In this document: piece after piece, positions 1 to 8,308 of the stretch
Layout of the letters: every line of letters starts with the position of its first letter
Numbering within the stretch: the stretch's first letter is position 1
DNA from: 20CM-2-55-15 sp964633285
GTDB lineage: Bacteria; Acidobacteriota; Terriglobia; 20CM-2-55-15
Reading direction: 5' to 3'
DNA: 64,000 nucleotides
NCBI GenBank assembly: GCA_964633285.1
Contig: CAZWGA010000005.1
Span: 1-64,000 of the forward strand
The notes under the pieces: generated by a model
Database searches by the model: none
Told to the model about the DNA's origin: nothing
The model's input: only the letters and a program-made list of their open reading frames with translations
Position numbers and translations under genes: made by a program

Positions 1-729
1 GCGATGTTCGGAATGATCATCTATCTGCCGCTGTTCATGCAGGGAGTGCTCGGCGTCACAGCCACACGATCCGGAAATCTTCTCACACCGCTGATGCTGG
101 GAATCGTCGTTGGAACGTTCGTTTGCGGCCAGGCCACAATGCGTCTGCGAAGCTACAAAGCCCCATCCATGGCGGGATCGGTTCTCATCACAATCGGAAC
201 GATACTTTTTGCGCGGATGGATGCTTCAACGAAACCACTGAGTGTCGTTATCGCGATGATCACGGCCGGCTTCGGGATGGGACTGATCATGCCGGCCTAT
301 ACTGTTGCGGTTCAAAATGCAGCGCCGCGGCGCCACATGGGAATCGCGACGGCGACCTCAACGTTTTTTCGATCGATCGGAAGCACCGTCGGCGTTGCCA
401 TCTTTGGAAGCCTTCTTCTGACTCACTACCATCACGACTTCGACAAAGCGCTGCCATTAAACGTTCCGCGCTCAGCGCTGGCCGCTTTCTCGAATCCTTT
501 GCTGCTGCCGCAAATGCATTCGCAACTGGAAGCGGCGTTCAGCCGGTATGACAACGGTCCGAATCTTTTGAGGACGTTGTACGCGAATGTCGGGACCGCA
601 TTGCTTGGCGGAATTCAGTGGATCTTTCTCATCAGTGCGATCCTGATGGTGGGACTGTTCGGGTTGAATGCCTTGATCAAGGATGTACCGCTTCAGCACG
701 GCCCGCCTCCGGCGGCGCCGGAGCCGTGA
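1..729 (+). CDS. MFS drug-exporter, C-terminal part (DHA2 / EmrB-QacA type)
   Basis: This is the 3' part of a gene that begins before the window; the reading frame is open from base 1, so the ATG at base 4 is internal. The 242 visible residues form several hydrophobic segments typical of the last half of a 14-helix proton-driven multidrug exporter. A glycine-rich helix (AGFGMGLIMPAYTVAVQNAAP) is followed by a conserved GIATATSTFFRSIGSTVGVAIFG stretch, which matches the DHA2 family motif around helix 11. A loop rich in polar residues then leads to the last helix and a Pro/Ala tail. The substrate cannot be told from sequence. The next gene starts 108 bases downstream and is functionally unrelated. 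Confidence 0.85.
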   Translation, partial: AMFGMIIYLPLFMQGVLGVTATRSGNLLTPLMLGIVVGTFVCGQATMRLRSYKAPSMAGSVLITIGTILFARMDASTKPLSVVIAMITAGFGMGLIMPAYTVAVQNAAPRRHMGIATATSTFFRSIGSTVGVAIFGSLLLTHYHHDFDKALPLNVPRSALAAFSNPLLLPQMHSQLEAAFSRYDNGPNLLRTLYANVGTALLGGIQWIFLISAILMVGLFGLNALIKDVPLQHGPPPAAPEP

Positions 730-837
730 AACCGCTGCTTGACAGCGCGTTTGCCGTCGTTTAAAAAGTGGAACCTGGAACAACGACGTCCCGGACCTCA
801 TCGTATGAGACTCCGAGGCGTTTTTTTTTGAAAGAAC

Positions 838-3800
838 ATGAGCATTCGCGTCGTTCTTCATCACAAGACTGTTTATAACTACGATCGGCCCGTCATTCTT
901 TCACCGCAGATCGTCCGGTTACGGCCTGCGCCGCACAGCCGGACGCCCGTCACCAGTTATTCGCTGCGAATCGAACCGAAAGATCACTTCATCAACTGGC
1001 AACAGGATCCCCACGGCAATTTCCTTGCGCGTTTGGTTTTCCCGAAAGAAACGCGTGTGTTTTCTCTCGAAGTCAGCCTCGCGGCCGACATGACCGTGAT
1101 CAATCCATTCGATTTTTTTCTCGAACCTTATGCCGAGAAATATCCGTTTCGATACGAGGCTCTCGAAGAAATACAGTTAAGACCGTTTCTGGAAACGCTT
1201 CCGCTCGGACCCCGGCTTGAAACCTTCCTTCACTCGATCGACCGAAGCGAAGCCCGGGTGGTTGATTTTCTGGTTCAACTCAATCAACGCCTCCAGCGTG
1301 AAATCCGCTACATGATAAGAATGCAGCCCGGCGTGCAGAGTTGCGAAGAAACGCTGCAGCTCGCGAGCGGCTCATGCCGCGATACGGGTTGGCTCCTTGT
1401 TCAGATACTGCGTCACCTGGGCCTAGCTGCCCGATTTGTTTCCGGTTACCTGATCCAGCTCAAACCCGACGTGAAGCCGCTCGAAGGTCCCATCGGTCCG
1501 AACGACGATTTCACCGACCTTCATGCGTGGGCGGAGGTGTATCTGCCTGGCGCGGGATGGGTCGGGCTCGATCCCACATCCGGATTGTTTGCAGGCGAAG
1601 GACACATCCCGCTCGCCGCTACAGCCGAACCGCAGTCCGCTGCCCCGGTTTCCGGTTTAGTCAGTGAATGTGAAGTGGAGTTCGTTCACGAAATGACTGT
1701 CACGCGCATCCATGAAGACCCGCGCGTCACAAAGCCCTACACGGAAGAACAGTGGCAGCGCCTGTGCGAAGCCGGCGATCAGATCGATGCCGAACTTGCG
1801 ATCGGCGGCGTGCGGCTCACAATGGGTGGCGAACCCACATTCGTATCCATCGACGACATGGACGGCGAAGAATGGAATACCGCGGCCCTCGGCCCCGATA
1901 AGCTGCGACTCTCCGGAGATCTTCTCAAGCGGCTGCGTGTGAGCTTCGCGCCGGGCGGCTTCCTTCATTTCGGACAGGGCAAATGGTATCCGGGCGAATC
2001 CCTTCCCCGATGGGCCTTCAGTTGTTACTGGCGCACCGATGGATTACCGATGTGGAACGATCCGGATTGGGTGGCGGATCCGGATCGTGATTACGGTTTC
2101 GGCGAGGCCGACGCCCAACGATTCGGCGAAGGGCTGGCGCACCGGCTGTCCATCAATCCGGACTATCTCATTGCCGCATACGAAGACCCTCTCGCTTATG
2201 TGCTCCAGGAACGGCAACTGCCGGTCAATATCGATCCCGAAGACAACAAGCTGGACGATGCCGAGGAACGCGAACGCCTTCGCCGCGTGTTTGAACGAGG
2301 TTTAGGCAAACCGGTTGGGTTCGTGCTGCCGATCCAGCGCGGTTATGGGAAAAATGGGCCCGAGTGGCAGACCGGATTGTGGATGCTGCGCGCGCGGCAT
2401 CTGTTTCTGGTACCGGGTGATTCTCCGATTGGTTTTCGGCTTCCTCTTCAAAGCCTCCCGTGGGAGCCGGCTGAACAAGTTCCTGTCATGTGGGTGATCG
2501 ATCCGATGGCGCCGAGCACTCCATTACCGGTTCCGGCGCCGCGCCAGCGCCGCATTCAAACCACCACGGCTCCACCCGCAACGGTCACCCCAAATGTGGT
2601 CCGCACGGCGCTCGCTGTCGAAACGCGGGACGGACGGCTTCACGTCTTTCTTCCGCCGGTCAGCACCACCGAAGACTACCTCGAACTGATTGCGGCTCTC
2701 GAAGACACCGCGGCTGAACTCCAAATGCCGATTCTCATTGAAGGATATCCGCCGCCTTACGATTCCCGGCTGCGTGTGATCAAGATCACTCCCGATCCCG
2801 GCGTGATCGAAGTCAACATTCATCCGGCTTCGAATTGGCGTGAGCTGGTGGAAAACACCACGACGCTTTACGAACAAGCGCGATTGTGTCGCCTGGGCAC
2901 GGAGAAGTTCATGCTCGACGGCCGGCACACCGGAACCGGAGGCGGAAACCATGTGACTCTTGGCGGCACGACGCCCTCCGATAGTCCGTTCCTGCGCCGG
3001 CCCGATCTGCTCAAGAGTTTCCTCGGATACTGGCTGAACCATCCCTCGCTCTCCTATCTCTTCTCCGGCGTCTTTATCGGCCCGACAAGCCAGGCGCCGC
3101 GTGTCGATGAAACTCGCGCGGATGCCATCTACGAACTTGAACTGGCATTCGAAACTCTGGGGACAACGGGGACAAGGGGTCAGACCCCTATGCCCCCTCC
3201 ACCGTGGCTCGTGGATCGCATCTTCCGTAACCTGCTGGTCGATGTGACCGGCAATACGCATCGAGCCGAGTTCTGCATCGATAAGCTTTACTCGCCCGAC
3301 AGCGCGACCGGACGCCTCGGGCTTGTTGAAATGCGCGCCTTTGAAATGCCGCCTCATGCGCGAATGAGTCTCGCCCAGCAGCTCCTGGTGCGCACTCTGG
3401 TCGCGTGGTTCTGGCGGGAGCCTTACCGGCAGCCGCCGATCCGCTGGGGCACGCGCCTTCACGATCAGTTCCTGCTTCCGTGTTTTGTGGAGAAAGATTT
3501 TGATGAAGTGATTCGCGATTTGCGCCATGCGCGATATCCCATCGAAGCCGCATGGTTCGCCCCTCATGCCGAATTCCGTTTCCCGGTCTATGGCCGCGTC
3601 TGCTATGACGGCGTGGAGGTGGAGCTGAGGCAGGCCATCGAACCCTGGTATGTGCTTGGCGAAGAACCCGGAACGGGAGGCACGGCTCGATATGTGGATT
3701 CATCGGTCGAGCGGTTGCAGGTGCGCGTACACGGCCTGGTTGCGGAACGAACAGCGGTCACGTGCAATGGACGGCGATTACCGCTCCAGCCTACAGGAAC

Positions 3801-4143
3801 ACTCGGTGAGTTCGTGTGCGGAGTGCGGTATCGGGCGTGGCAGCCTCCCCGATGCCTACATCCCACGATTCCCGTGCACACACCGCTTGTCTTCGATGTG
3901 ATCGATATTTCCTCCGAACGCTCGATCGGTGGATGCACCTATTACGTTGCCCATCCCGGCGGGCGAACTTACGAGACGTTTCCGGTAAACTCCAACGAGG
4001 CTGAAGCGCGCCGTGTCGCGCGATTCTTCGGATTCGGGCACACGCCCGGACCGATGATAGTGCCGCCCGTCGAGGTGAATCCGGAATTCCCCGCGACGCT
4101 TGATTTGCGCCGGGCAATTTCAGGGACAGACCCCGAATTCTGA
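838..4143 (+). CDS. Transglutaminase-like peptidase fused to DUF2126
   Basis: The 1101-residue protein has a bacterial transglutaminase N-terminal beta domain (about 1-110) and a papain-like transglutaminase core. The catalytic triad is visible as Cys180 (GSCRDTGWLL), His229 (LHAWAEVYLPG) and Asp245 (LDPTSG). A long DUF2126 region follows (about 310-1095), recognisable by PPWLVDRIFRNLLVDVTGNTH-type sequence and EFCIDKLYSPDS. It is the first gene of a set with an ATP-grasp/alpha-E protein and a second transglutaminase, the arrangement predicted in the literature to make and cut peptide-like conjugates. Its substrate is unknown. The last residues (AISGTDPEF) and the stop codon are encoded by a 29-bp palindrome, and a smaller palindrome lies in frame at codons 780-784. 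The ATG at 838 follows a GAAAGAAC stretch and starts at the conserved domain edge. Confidence 0.9.
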   Translation: MSIRVVLHHKTVYNYDRPVILSPQIVRLRPAPHSRTPVTSYSLRIEPKDHFINWQQDPHGNFLARLVFPKETRVFSLEVSLAADMTVINPFDFFLEPYAEKYPFRYEALEEIQLRPFLETLPLGPRLETFLHSIDRSEARVVDFLVQLNQRLQREIRYMIRMQPGVQSCEETLQLASGSCRDTGWLLVQILRHLGLAARFVSGYLIQLKPDVKPLEGPIGPNDDFTDLHAWAEVYLPGAGWVGLDPTSGLFAGEGHIPLAATAEPQSAAPVSGLVSECEVEFVHEMTVTRIHEDPRVTKPYTEEQWQRLCEAGDQIDAELAIGGVRLTMGGEPTFVSIDDMDGEEWNTAALGPDKLRLSGDLLKRLRVSFAPGGFLHFGQGKWYPGESLPRWAFSCYWRTDGLPMWNDPDWVADPDRDYGFGEADAQRFGEGLAHRLSINPDYLIAAYEDPLAYVLQERQLPVNIDPEDNKLDDAEERERLRRVFERGLGKPVGFVLPIQRGYGKNGPEWQTGLWMLRARHLFLVPGDSPIGFRLPLQSLPWEPAEQVPVMWVIDPMAPSTPLPVPAPRQRRIQTTTAPPATVTPNVVRTALAVETRDGRLHVFLPPVSTTEDYLELIAALEDTAAELQMPILIEGYPPPYDSRLRVIKITPDPGVIEVNIHPASNWRELVENTTTLYEQARLCRLGTEKFMLDGRHTGTGGGNHVTLGGTTPSDSPFLRRPDLLKSFLGYWLNHPSLSYLFSGVFIGPTSQAPRVDETRADAIYELELAFETLGTTGTRGQTPMPPPPWLVDRIFRNLLVDVTGNTHRAEFCIDKLYSPDSATGRLGLVEMRAFEMPPHARMSLAQQLLVRTLVAWFWREPYRQPPIRWGTRLHDQFLLPCFVEKDFDEVIRDLRHARYPIEAAWFAPHAEFRFPVYGRVCYDGVEVELRQAIEPWYVLGEEPGTGGTARYVDSSVERLQVRVHGLVAERTAVTCNGRRLPLQPTGTLGEFVCGVRYRAWQPPRCLHPTIPVHTPLVFDVIDISSERSIGGCTYYVAHPGGRTYETFPVNSNEAEARRVARFFGFGHTPGPMIVPPVEVNPEFPATLDLRRAISGTDPEF
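3175..3189. repeat. Short REP-like palindrome inside the DUF2126 gene
   Basis: AGGGGTC, one A, then GACCCCT form a perfect 7-bp inverted repeat, preceded by GGGGACAA. The module resembles the larger palindromes elsewhere in this window. It is read in frame as part of TTGTRGQTPMPPP, just before the conserved PPPWLVDRIF block of DUF2126, so it sits in a linker and keeps the frame open. Confidence 0.5.
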
Positions 4144-4179
4144 TGTGCAAGAATTCGGGGTCTGTCCCTGAAATTGCCC
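4112..4179. repeat. Perfect 29-bp palindrome (REP-like), also possible terminator
   Basis: Bases 4112-4140 and 4151-4179 are exact inverted copies of 29 bases separated by a 10-base loop. The inner part reads GGGACAGACCCCGAATTC and the outer part GGGCAATTTCA. The TGA stop of the DUF2126 gene lies at 4141-4143, in the loop, so the left arm is coding sequence. The start of the ATP-grasp gene is 11 bases beyond the right arm. The stem would form a very stable RNA hairpin between two genes that otherwise look like one operon. It belongs to the same palindrome family as those at 22575, 48588 and 62520-62983. Confidence 0.9.
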
Positions 4180-4190
4180 ATTAAAGATTT

Positions 4191-6713
4191 ATGCCGGTTC
4201 GCACTACAACCGATCGGATCGAATACCAACCGCCCGAGGGCTATTGGGACGAGGCTCTGCTGCCTTCAGGATTTCCGCGCCGGCACTGGCGAAAGCTCTT
4301 TGTAGAGGTCGGCCGCATGGGCTTTCGAGAACTCAGCCGGCGCTGGCAAAGCGGCCAGCAATTAATCCAATCGCAAGGCGTCACTTATAACCGCAGCAAC
4401 GTCGTCGATGGCAGCGAATACTCATGGCCGATGGATCCGATTCCTTTCGTCATCGATGAGGGGGAATGGGCATCCATCGAGCATGCGGCGATTCAGCGCG
4501 CCACATTGTTTAATGCGATCCTGACGGACCTTTACGACCAGCAGCAGTTGATTCACGAGCGCGCCGTTCCCGCGCCTCTCGTGTTTGCAAATCCCCAGTT
4601 CCTGCGTCCGTGTTTTGGACTCCGGCCCAAAGGCGGTGTGCATCTTTACACTTATGCCATGGACATCGCGCGCTCGCCTGCAGGAAGCTGGTGGGTCATC
4701 GCCGATCGTACTCAGGCTCCTTCCGGTATCGGCTACACACTGCAGAACCGATGGGTCAGCGCACGGGCTTTTCCCGGCGCATTCGATCAAAGTAACGTCC
4801 GGCAACTGGCCCGGTTTTATGACATGAAGCGGAGTTCTCTGCTGGCGCTGGCGGGAGATCAATCGAACCAACCGAAGGTCGTCCTGTTGAGTCCCGGCCC
4901 ACATAACGAAACTTACTTTGAACACTCCTTTCTTGCGGGGCAATGGGGATTCACGCTCGTCGAAGGCGCCGATCTCACGGTTATGGATCGCCGGGTTTAT
5001 CTGAAAACCTTGGGCGGCCTGAAGCCGGTCGATGTGATATTGCGGCGCGTGGACGATACGTTTTGCGATCCGCTTGAATTGCGGGGCGATTCGCTGCTCG
5101 GTGTTCCGGGTCTCGTCGAAGCGGTAAGGCATGGTTCGGTCGTTATCGACAACGCGCTCGGAAGCGGACTCGTCGAAACCGCCGCTCTGATGGCATTCCT
5201 GCCGGGCCTCTCTCACCAGCTTCTCGATGAACAACTGCGCATGCCTTCGGTCGCAACGTGGTGGTGCGGACAGGACGAACCTCGCCGTTATGTTCTCAAA
5301 CACCTGAAGGACCTGGTCATCAAACCCACATTTCCCCACCTCGGGCAGCACCCGGAGTTCCCGGAATTGATGCCGGCGGCCGCATGCGATGCCCTGGTGC
5401 GCAGAATCGAAGCGAGGCCGGAAGACTTTGTCGCGCAGGAACGCGTGGCGCTCTCGACGGTTCCGGTGCGCACGGAAACCGGAGTCGCTCCGCGTCATGC
5501 GGTGCTCCGCGTTTACGCGGCATGGAACGGACAGTCGTACAGCGTTCTGCCCGGCGGCCTGTCACGCGTCTCAACGCAGGACTCATCGCTTGTCGTTTCG
5601 ATGCACCTCGGAGGTGGAAGCAAAGATACATGGGTGCTCGGAAGCTGGGAGGATGCGGCTTCCGCGCGGCGGCAGGCGCCACAGGCGGTTGCCGCGATCG
5701 AAAAGAGCGAAGATCTGCCGAGCCGCGTAGCCGACAACCTTTTCTGGCTCGGACGCTATGCGGAGCGCGTGGAAGCCCGGGTGCGCTTTGTGCGCGCTCT
5801 CTGGCCTGCGCTCTCGAGCGAAGAAGATTTCGGCGGCGCTATTTCGCTCGACACTGCGATTCGGGTGCTCGCCGGACTGGGTTATCTGCCGGCGGGAACC
5901 GCGGCGGCATCGATCGGCGAGCAGTTGCGGTCGGTACAGCACATCCTCACGGAAATGGTCTACGATCCCTCAGAAACGTCAAGCCTGCGCTGGAATCTCA
6001 AGGAACTCCGCAGGGTCGCGTGGCATTTGAAGCAGCGCCTGTCTCCGGACACCTGGCGCGTGCTGCGACAGCTTGAAACACAATTCTCGAGCTTCGCGCC
6101 TGCGCGCGCGGAGCATCGTTATCTCGTGGGTCTGGATCTGCTCGATAATGTCGTCCTGACACTCTCGGCGTTTTCAGGGTTGCTGATGGAAAACACAACG
6201 CGTGGTTCCGGCTGGCGTTTCCTCGAAATCGGGCGCCGTCTTGAGCGCGCGCTGCAAAGCGCCGAGTTGCTCCGCTGCGCGCTGGGATCGGCGGCATCGG
6301 AATTGGAGCCCTGCCTTCGCGTTCTGCTTCAGATCGGCGACAGTTCGATCACATATCGTTCAAGATATCCCACGGTCCTTCAGACCGACCTCGTGCTCGA
6401 ACTCCTGATTTCGGATGAATCGAATCCTCGCTCGCTGGGTTTTCAGCTTGCGACGTTGCTTCATCAGGTCCATCGTCTCCAGGAGAACGAAAAAGAAGAA
6501 TCATCCTTTGAACAGAATCTGGCACAGAAAGTTGTGGACCTTGTGCGGTCCGGCAACATGATGAGCCTCTCTCATCGCGACGGGAATGGAAACTTCCCCG
6601 AGTTGGAAGAACTCACCGCAAATCTCAAAGCGGGGCTGTGGGAACTTTCCGACGCCTTGACCGCGCGGTACCTCAGCAATCTGCGCGCATGCCAATTCAC
6701 AACTTCGTCCTGA
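4191..6713 (+). CDS. Circularly permuted ATP-grasp fused to alpha-E domain
   Basis: This 840-residue protein joins two families that are often separate neighbouring genes. Residues about 70-500 are a circularly permuted type 2 ATP-grasp domain (the old DUF404/DUF407), with the typical TRTQAPSGIGYTLQNR-like segment (here DRTQAPSGIGYTLQNR) and a VIKPTFPHLG-type nucleotide-binding strand. Residues about 525-830 are the all-helical alpha-E domain (DUF403), starting with LPSRVADNLFWLGRYAERVE. ATP-grasp enzymes of this group are predicted amide or peptide ligases, and alpha-E is proposed to bind or help modify the substrate. The stop codon TGA (6711-6713) shares its last base with the ATG of the next gene, so the two are translationally coupled. 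The ATG at 4191 lies 11 bases past a palindrome. Confidence 0.9.
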   Translation: MPVRTTTDRIEYQPPEGYWDEALLPSGFPRRHWRKLFVEVGRMGFRELSRRWQSGQQLIQSQGVTYNRSNVVDGSEYSWPMDPIPFVIDEGEWASIEHAAIQRATLFNAILTDLYDQQQLIHERAVPAPLVFANPQFLRPCFGLRPKGGVHLYTYAMDIARSPAGSWWVIADRTQAPSGIGYTLQNRWVSARAFPGAFDQSNVRQLARFYDMKRSSLLALAGDQSNQPKVVLLSPGPHNETYFEHSFLAGQWGFTLVEGADLTVMDRRVYLKTLGGLKPVDVILRRVDDTFCDPLELRGDSLLGVPGLVEAVRHGSVVIDNALGSGLVETAALMAFLPGLSHQLLDEQLRMPSVATWWCGQDEPRRYVLKHLKDLVIKPTFPHLGQHPEFPELMPAAACDALVRRIEARPEDFVAQERVALSTVPVRTETGVAPRHAVLRVYAAWNGQSYSVLPGGLSRVSTQDSSLVVSMHLGGGSKDTWVLGSWEDAASARRQAPQAVAAIEKSEDLPSRVADNLFWLGRYAERVEARVRFVRALWPALSSEEDFGGAISLDTAIRVLAGLGYLPAGTAAASIGEQLRSVQHILTEMVYDPSETSSLRWNLKELRRVAWHLKQRLSPDTWRVLRQLETQFSSFAPARAEHRYLVGLDLLDNVVLTLSAFSGLLMENTTRGSGWRFLEIGRRLERALQSAELLRCALGSAASELEPCLRVLLQIGDSSITYRSRYPTVLQTDLVLELLISDESNPRSLGFQLATLLHQVHRLQENEKEESSFEQNLAQKVVDLVRSGNMMSLSHRDGNGNFPELEELTANLKAGLWELSDALTARYLSNLRACQFTTSS

Positions 6714-7573
6714 TGCGATTTCAAGTCACACACAGCACTCACTACCTGTATCAAAGCGCGGTTTCGCATTGTTTAAACGAGGTGCGACTGACGCCGCGCC
6801 CGCTTCCCGGCCAGCAGGTGCGCCAGACCGACATCCGCGTTCAACCGCAACCGGCTTTCATGCATCACCGGAAGGATTACTACGGCAATGATGTGGTCTC
6901 CTTCGAAGTTTTCGAAAAACATGCCGATCTCGAAATCACAGCCGAAAGCATTGTCGAAGTACTTCCGCACTCCACAGAAGACGGCGCGAGCCTTTCCTGG
7001 GAAAAGGCGCGCGGGCTTCTTGCGGACCCGGCCGACCTGGCAACGATAGAAGCTTCGGAATTCATCTGCTCTTCACCCTACATTGCTCCCTTGCGCCAGC
7101 TCGAAGAATACGCGGCAAAGACGTTCCAGCCGGGGCGGCCGCTGATCGAAACAATTCGCGATCTCACGCACCGCATCAACGCGGAATTCAAGTATCTTCC
7201 CGAGTCCACTTCCATCGATGTGCCTCTCAGCGATGTGATGCGCAACCGCCGGGGTGTGTGCCAGGATTTTGCGCATGTCATGATTGGCGCGTTGAGGTCC
7301 CAGCGCCTGGCCGCCCGATATGTCAGCGGCTATGTGCGGCCCGGCCCGAAAGTACAGGGCGCACAGGCCTCCCACGCATGGGTCGCGGTGTTCGTGCCGG
7401 GAAACGGATGGGTGAGCTTCGATCCCACGAATGACCTCGTGGTCTCCGACAGCCACGTTACCCTCGCCTGGGGCCGCGACTACGGCGATGTGACTCCCGT
7501 TAAAGGCATCAGCCTCGGTGGCGGAGGCCAGACAGTTCAAGTGGAAGTGTACGTCCGGCTGCTGGAAGATTAA
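6713..7573 (+). CDS. Transglutaminase-like cysteine peptidase
   Basis: A 286-residue protein with the bacterial transglutaminase N-terminal domain (about 1-85) and the transglutaminase core. The triad is Cys183 (RRGVCQDFAHV), His221 (ASHAWVAVF) and Asp237 (SFDPTND). The ATG at 6713 is chosen because it overlaps the upstream stop by one base and begins MRFQVTHSTHYLYQ, the usual start of this family; an upstream in-frame ATG at 6638 would extend far into the ATP-grasp/alpha-E gene. It closes the three-gene set with the DUF2126 and ATP-grasp/alpha-E genes. It probably acts in the cytoplasm, since no signal peptide is seen. Confidence 0.9.
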   Translation: MRFQVTHSTHYLYQSAVSHCLNEVRLTPRPLPGQQVRQTDIRVQPQPAFMHHRKDYYGNDVVSFEVFEKHADLEITAESIVEVLPHSTEDGASLSWEKARGLLADPADLATIEASEFICSSPYIAPLRQLEEYAAKTFQPGRPLIETIRDLTHRINAEFKYLPESTSIDVPLSDVMRNRRGVCQDFAHVMIGALRSQRLAARYVSGYVRPGPKVQGAQASHAWVAVFVPGNGWVSFDPTNDLVVSDSHVTLAWGRDYGDVTPVKGISLGGGGQTVQVEVYVRLLED

Positions 7574-7680
7574 AAAAGTGACGAGTTGTCTCTCGCGGCG
7601 GCGAAATTGAAAGACTTTTCTCGGGAAACAGTTTATTCCGGCCTCTTGCTCTCGCATCAGTTGTCGAAGAGAATCGCTGA

Positions 7681-7920
7681 GTGAAATTCGAGATTGTTGG
7701 AGCCATCGAGCAGGTTGAGACAATCGCGGCTGGTCCAGGTGTTAAACTACAGTCGTTTCTCCGCAAAGTTCATGGTCGTGGACGGTGGCGAAAACTCAAA
7801 GGAGTTGCCAGTGTCCGTCTGCGAAACGGCAGCCTGCGACGAGTCGAGTTACATTGGTACGAGGCGCATGGCATCGGCCGACGCGATTTCAAAATTAAGG
7901 GTTACCTGGACAAAGAATGA
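7681..7920 (+). CDS. Small conserved protein of unknown function, first of a pair
   Basis: A 79-residue basic protein starting at GTG. The centre is rich in Arg and Lys (RKVHGRGRWRKLKG) and the C-terminal half reads HWYEAHGIGRRDFKIKGYL. I have a memory of similar small proteins occurring in many bacterial genomes next to a protein like the following gene, but I do not know a function. The stop overlaps the ATG of the next gene (ATGA at 7917-7920), so the pair is coupled. The pair lies at the left side of the accessory stretch and is followed by an attC-like hairpin. Confidence 0.6.
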   Translation: MKFEIVGAIEQVETIAAGPGVKLQSFLRKVHGRGRWRKLKGVASVRLRNGSLRRVELHWYEAHGIGRRDFKIKGYLDKE

Positions 7921-8153
7921 AGCAATCAACGAAACGGTTTGCACTGTGTATCGAAAACACAGGAACAGAGGCATCGCTCATCTTGGGAAAGGTCTACCGA
8001 GTCGTGCCGGATACGCGAGCTGCGAAGGACAACTTTGTGCGAGTCATCGACGAAAGCGGCGAGGATTACCTCTTCGACAAGGATCAGTTTGTCCTGGTCG
8101 ATTTTCCGCCTGCGGTACGAAAGAAAATTCTCGCGATTCAACACGCCAGCTAA
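7917..8153 (+). CDS. Small conserved protein of unknown function, second of a pair
   Basis: A 78-residue protein with the pattern LILGKVYRVVPDTRAAKDN followed by VRVIDESGEDYLF, a short all-beta-looking domain. Proteins with this VIDESGEDYLY-type core are, as far as I recall, common small hypotheticals found beside the preceding gene type. The ATG overlaps the upstream stop by four bases. The TAA stop at 8151-8153 lies within the left arm of a long imperfect hairpin. It could belong to a two-component toxin-antitoxin or regulatory pair, but nothing in the sequence shows that. Confidence 0.6.
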   Translation: MKQSTKRFALCIENTGTEASLILGKVYRVVPDTRAAKDNFVRVIDESGEDYLFDKDQFVLVDFPPAVRKKILAIQHAS

Positions 8154-8242
8154 CGCTGCGATGAGGCCGGCAAACGGCGCTCTTGGCTTCGTCGAAACGA
8201 AATGTGTTTTCGCCGTTTGGGGCCCCTCGCAGAGCCGTTAGC
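8149..8242. repeat. Long imperfect hairpin with attC-like ends
   Basis: The segment begins GCTAACG and ends CGTTAGC, exact inverted copies. Inside these are CTGCGATGAGGCC and GGCCCCTCGCAG, then AAACGGCG and CGCCGTTT, giving a roughly 94-base imperfect hairpin with bulged bases on one strand. That order (simple outer sites around TAAC/GTTA, inner arms, bulges, variable loop) is the architecture of integron attC sites. The outer boxes deviate from the RYYYAAC/GTTRRRY consensus at two positions, and no integron integrase is in the window. A plain transcription terminator is the alternative. Confidence 0.4.
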
Positions 8243-8250
8243 GAAACTCG

Positions 8251-8272
8251 AGCAGGGACAGAGATTCGAACC
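8251..8272 (-). other. tRNA 3'-end-like fragment, possible attachment site
   Basis: Read on the minus strand this is GGTTCGAAT, CTCTG, TCCCTGC, T: a T-loop, the 3' half of a T-stem and the 3' half of an acceptor stem in the right order and spacing. The matching 5' T-stem half (CAGAG) is absent (AGTGG is found instead) and the rest of a tRNA is missing. Such fragments mark tRNA-directed integration of genomic islands. It may also be chance. Confidence 0.3.
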
Positions 8273-8280
8273 ACTCACGC

Positions 8281-8286
8281 TATAAT
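8281..8286 (+). promoter_or_regulatory. Possible -10 box
   Basis: TATAAT lies 23 bases before the GTG of the small gene at 8309, with a TTTAGGAG ribosome-binding stretch in between. No convincing -35 hexamer is seen. Confidence 0.3.
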
Positions 8287-8308
8287 CATCGAACTTTAGG
8301 AGTACTGG

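Noticed and set aside
2524..3567. Long minus-strand frame (347 codons) within the DUF2126 gene
   Set aside because: It is antisense to strongly conserved domain sequence, has biased Arg/His composition and no homologous motif.
7574..7679. In-frame continuation after the second transglutaminase (AAKLKDFSRETVYSGLLLSHQL)
   Set aside because: It looks protein-like and could be a short remnant, but there is no clear start codon and only about 32 codons.
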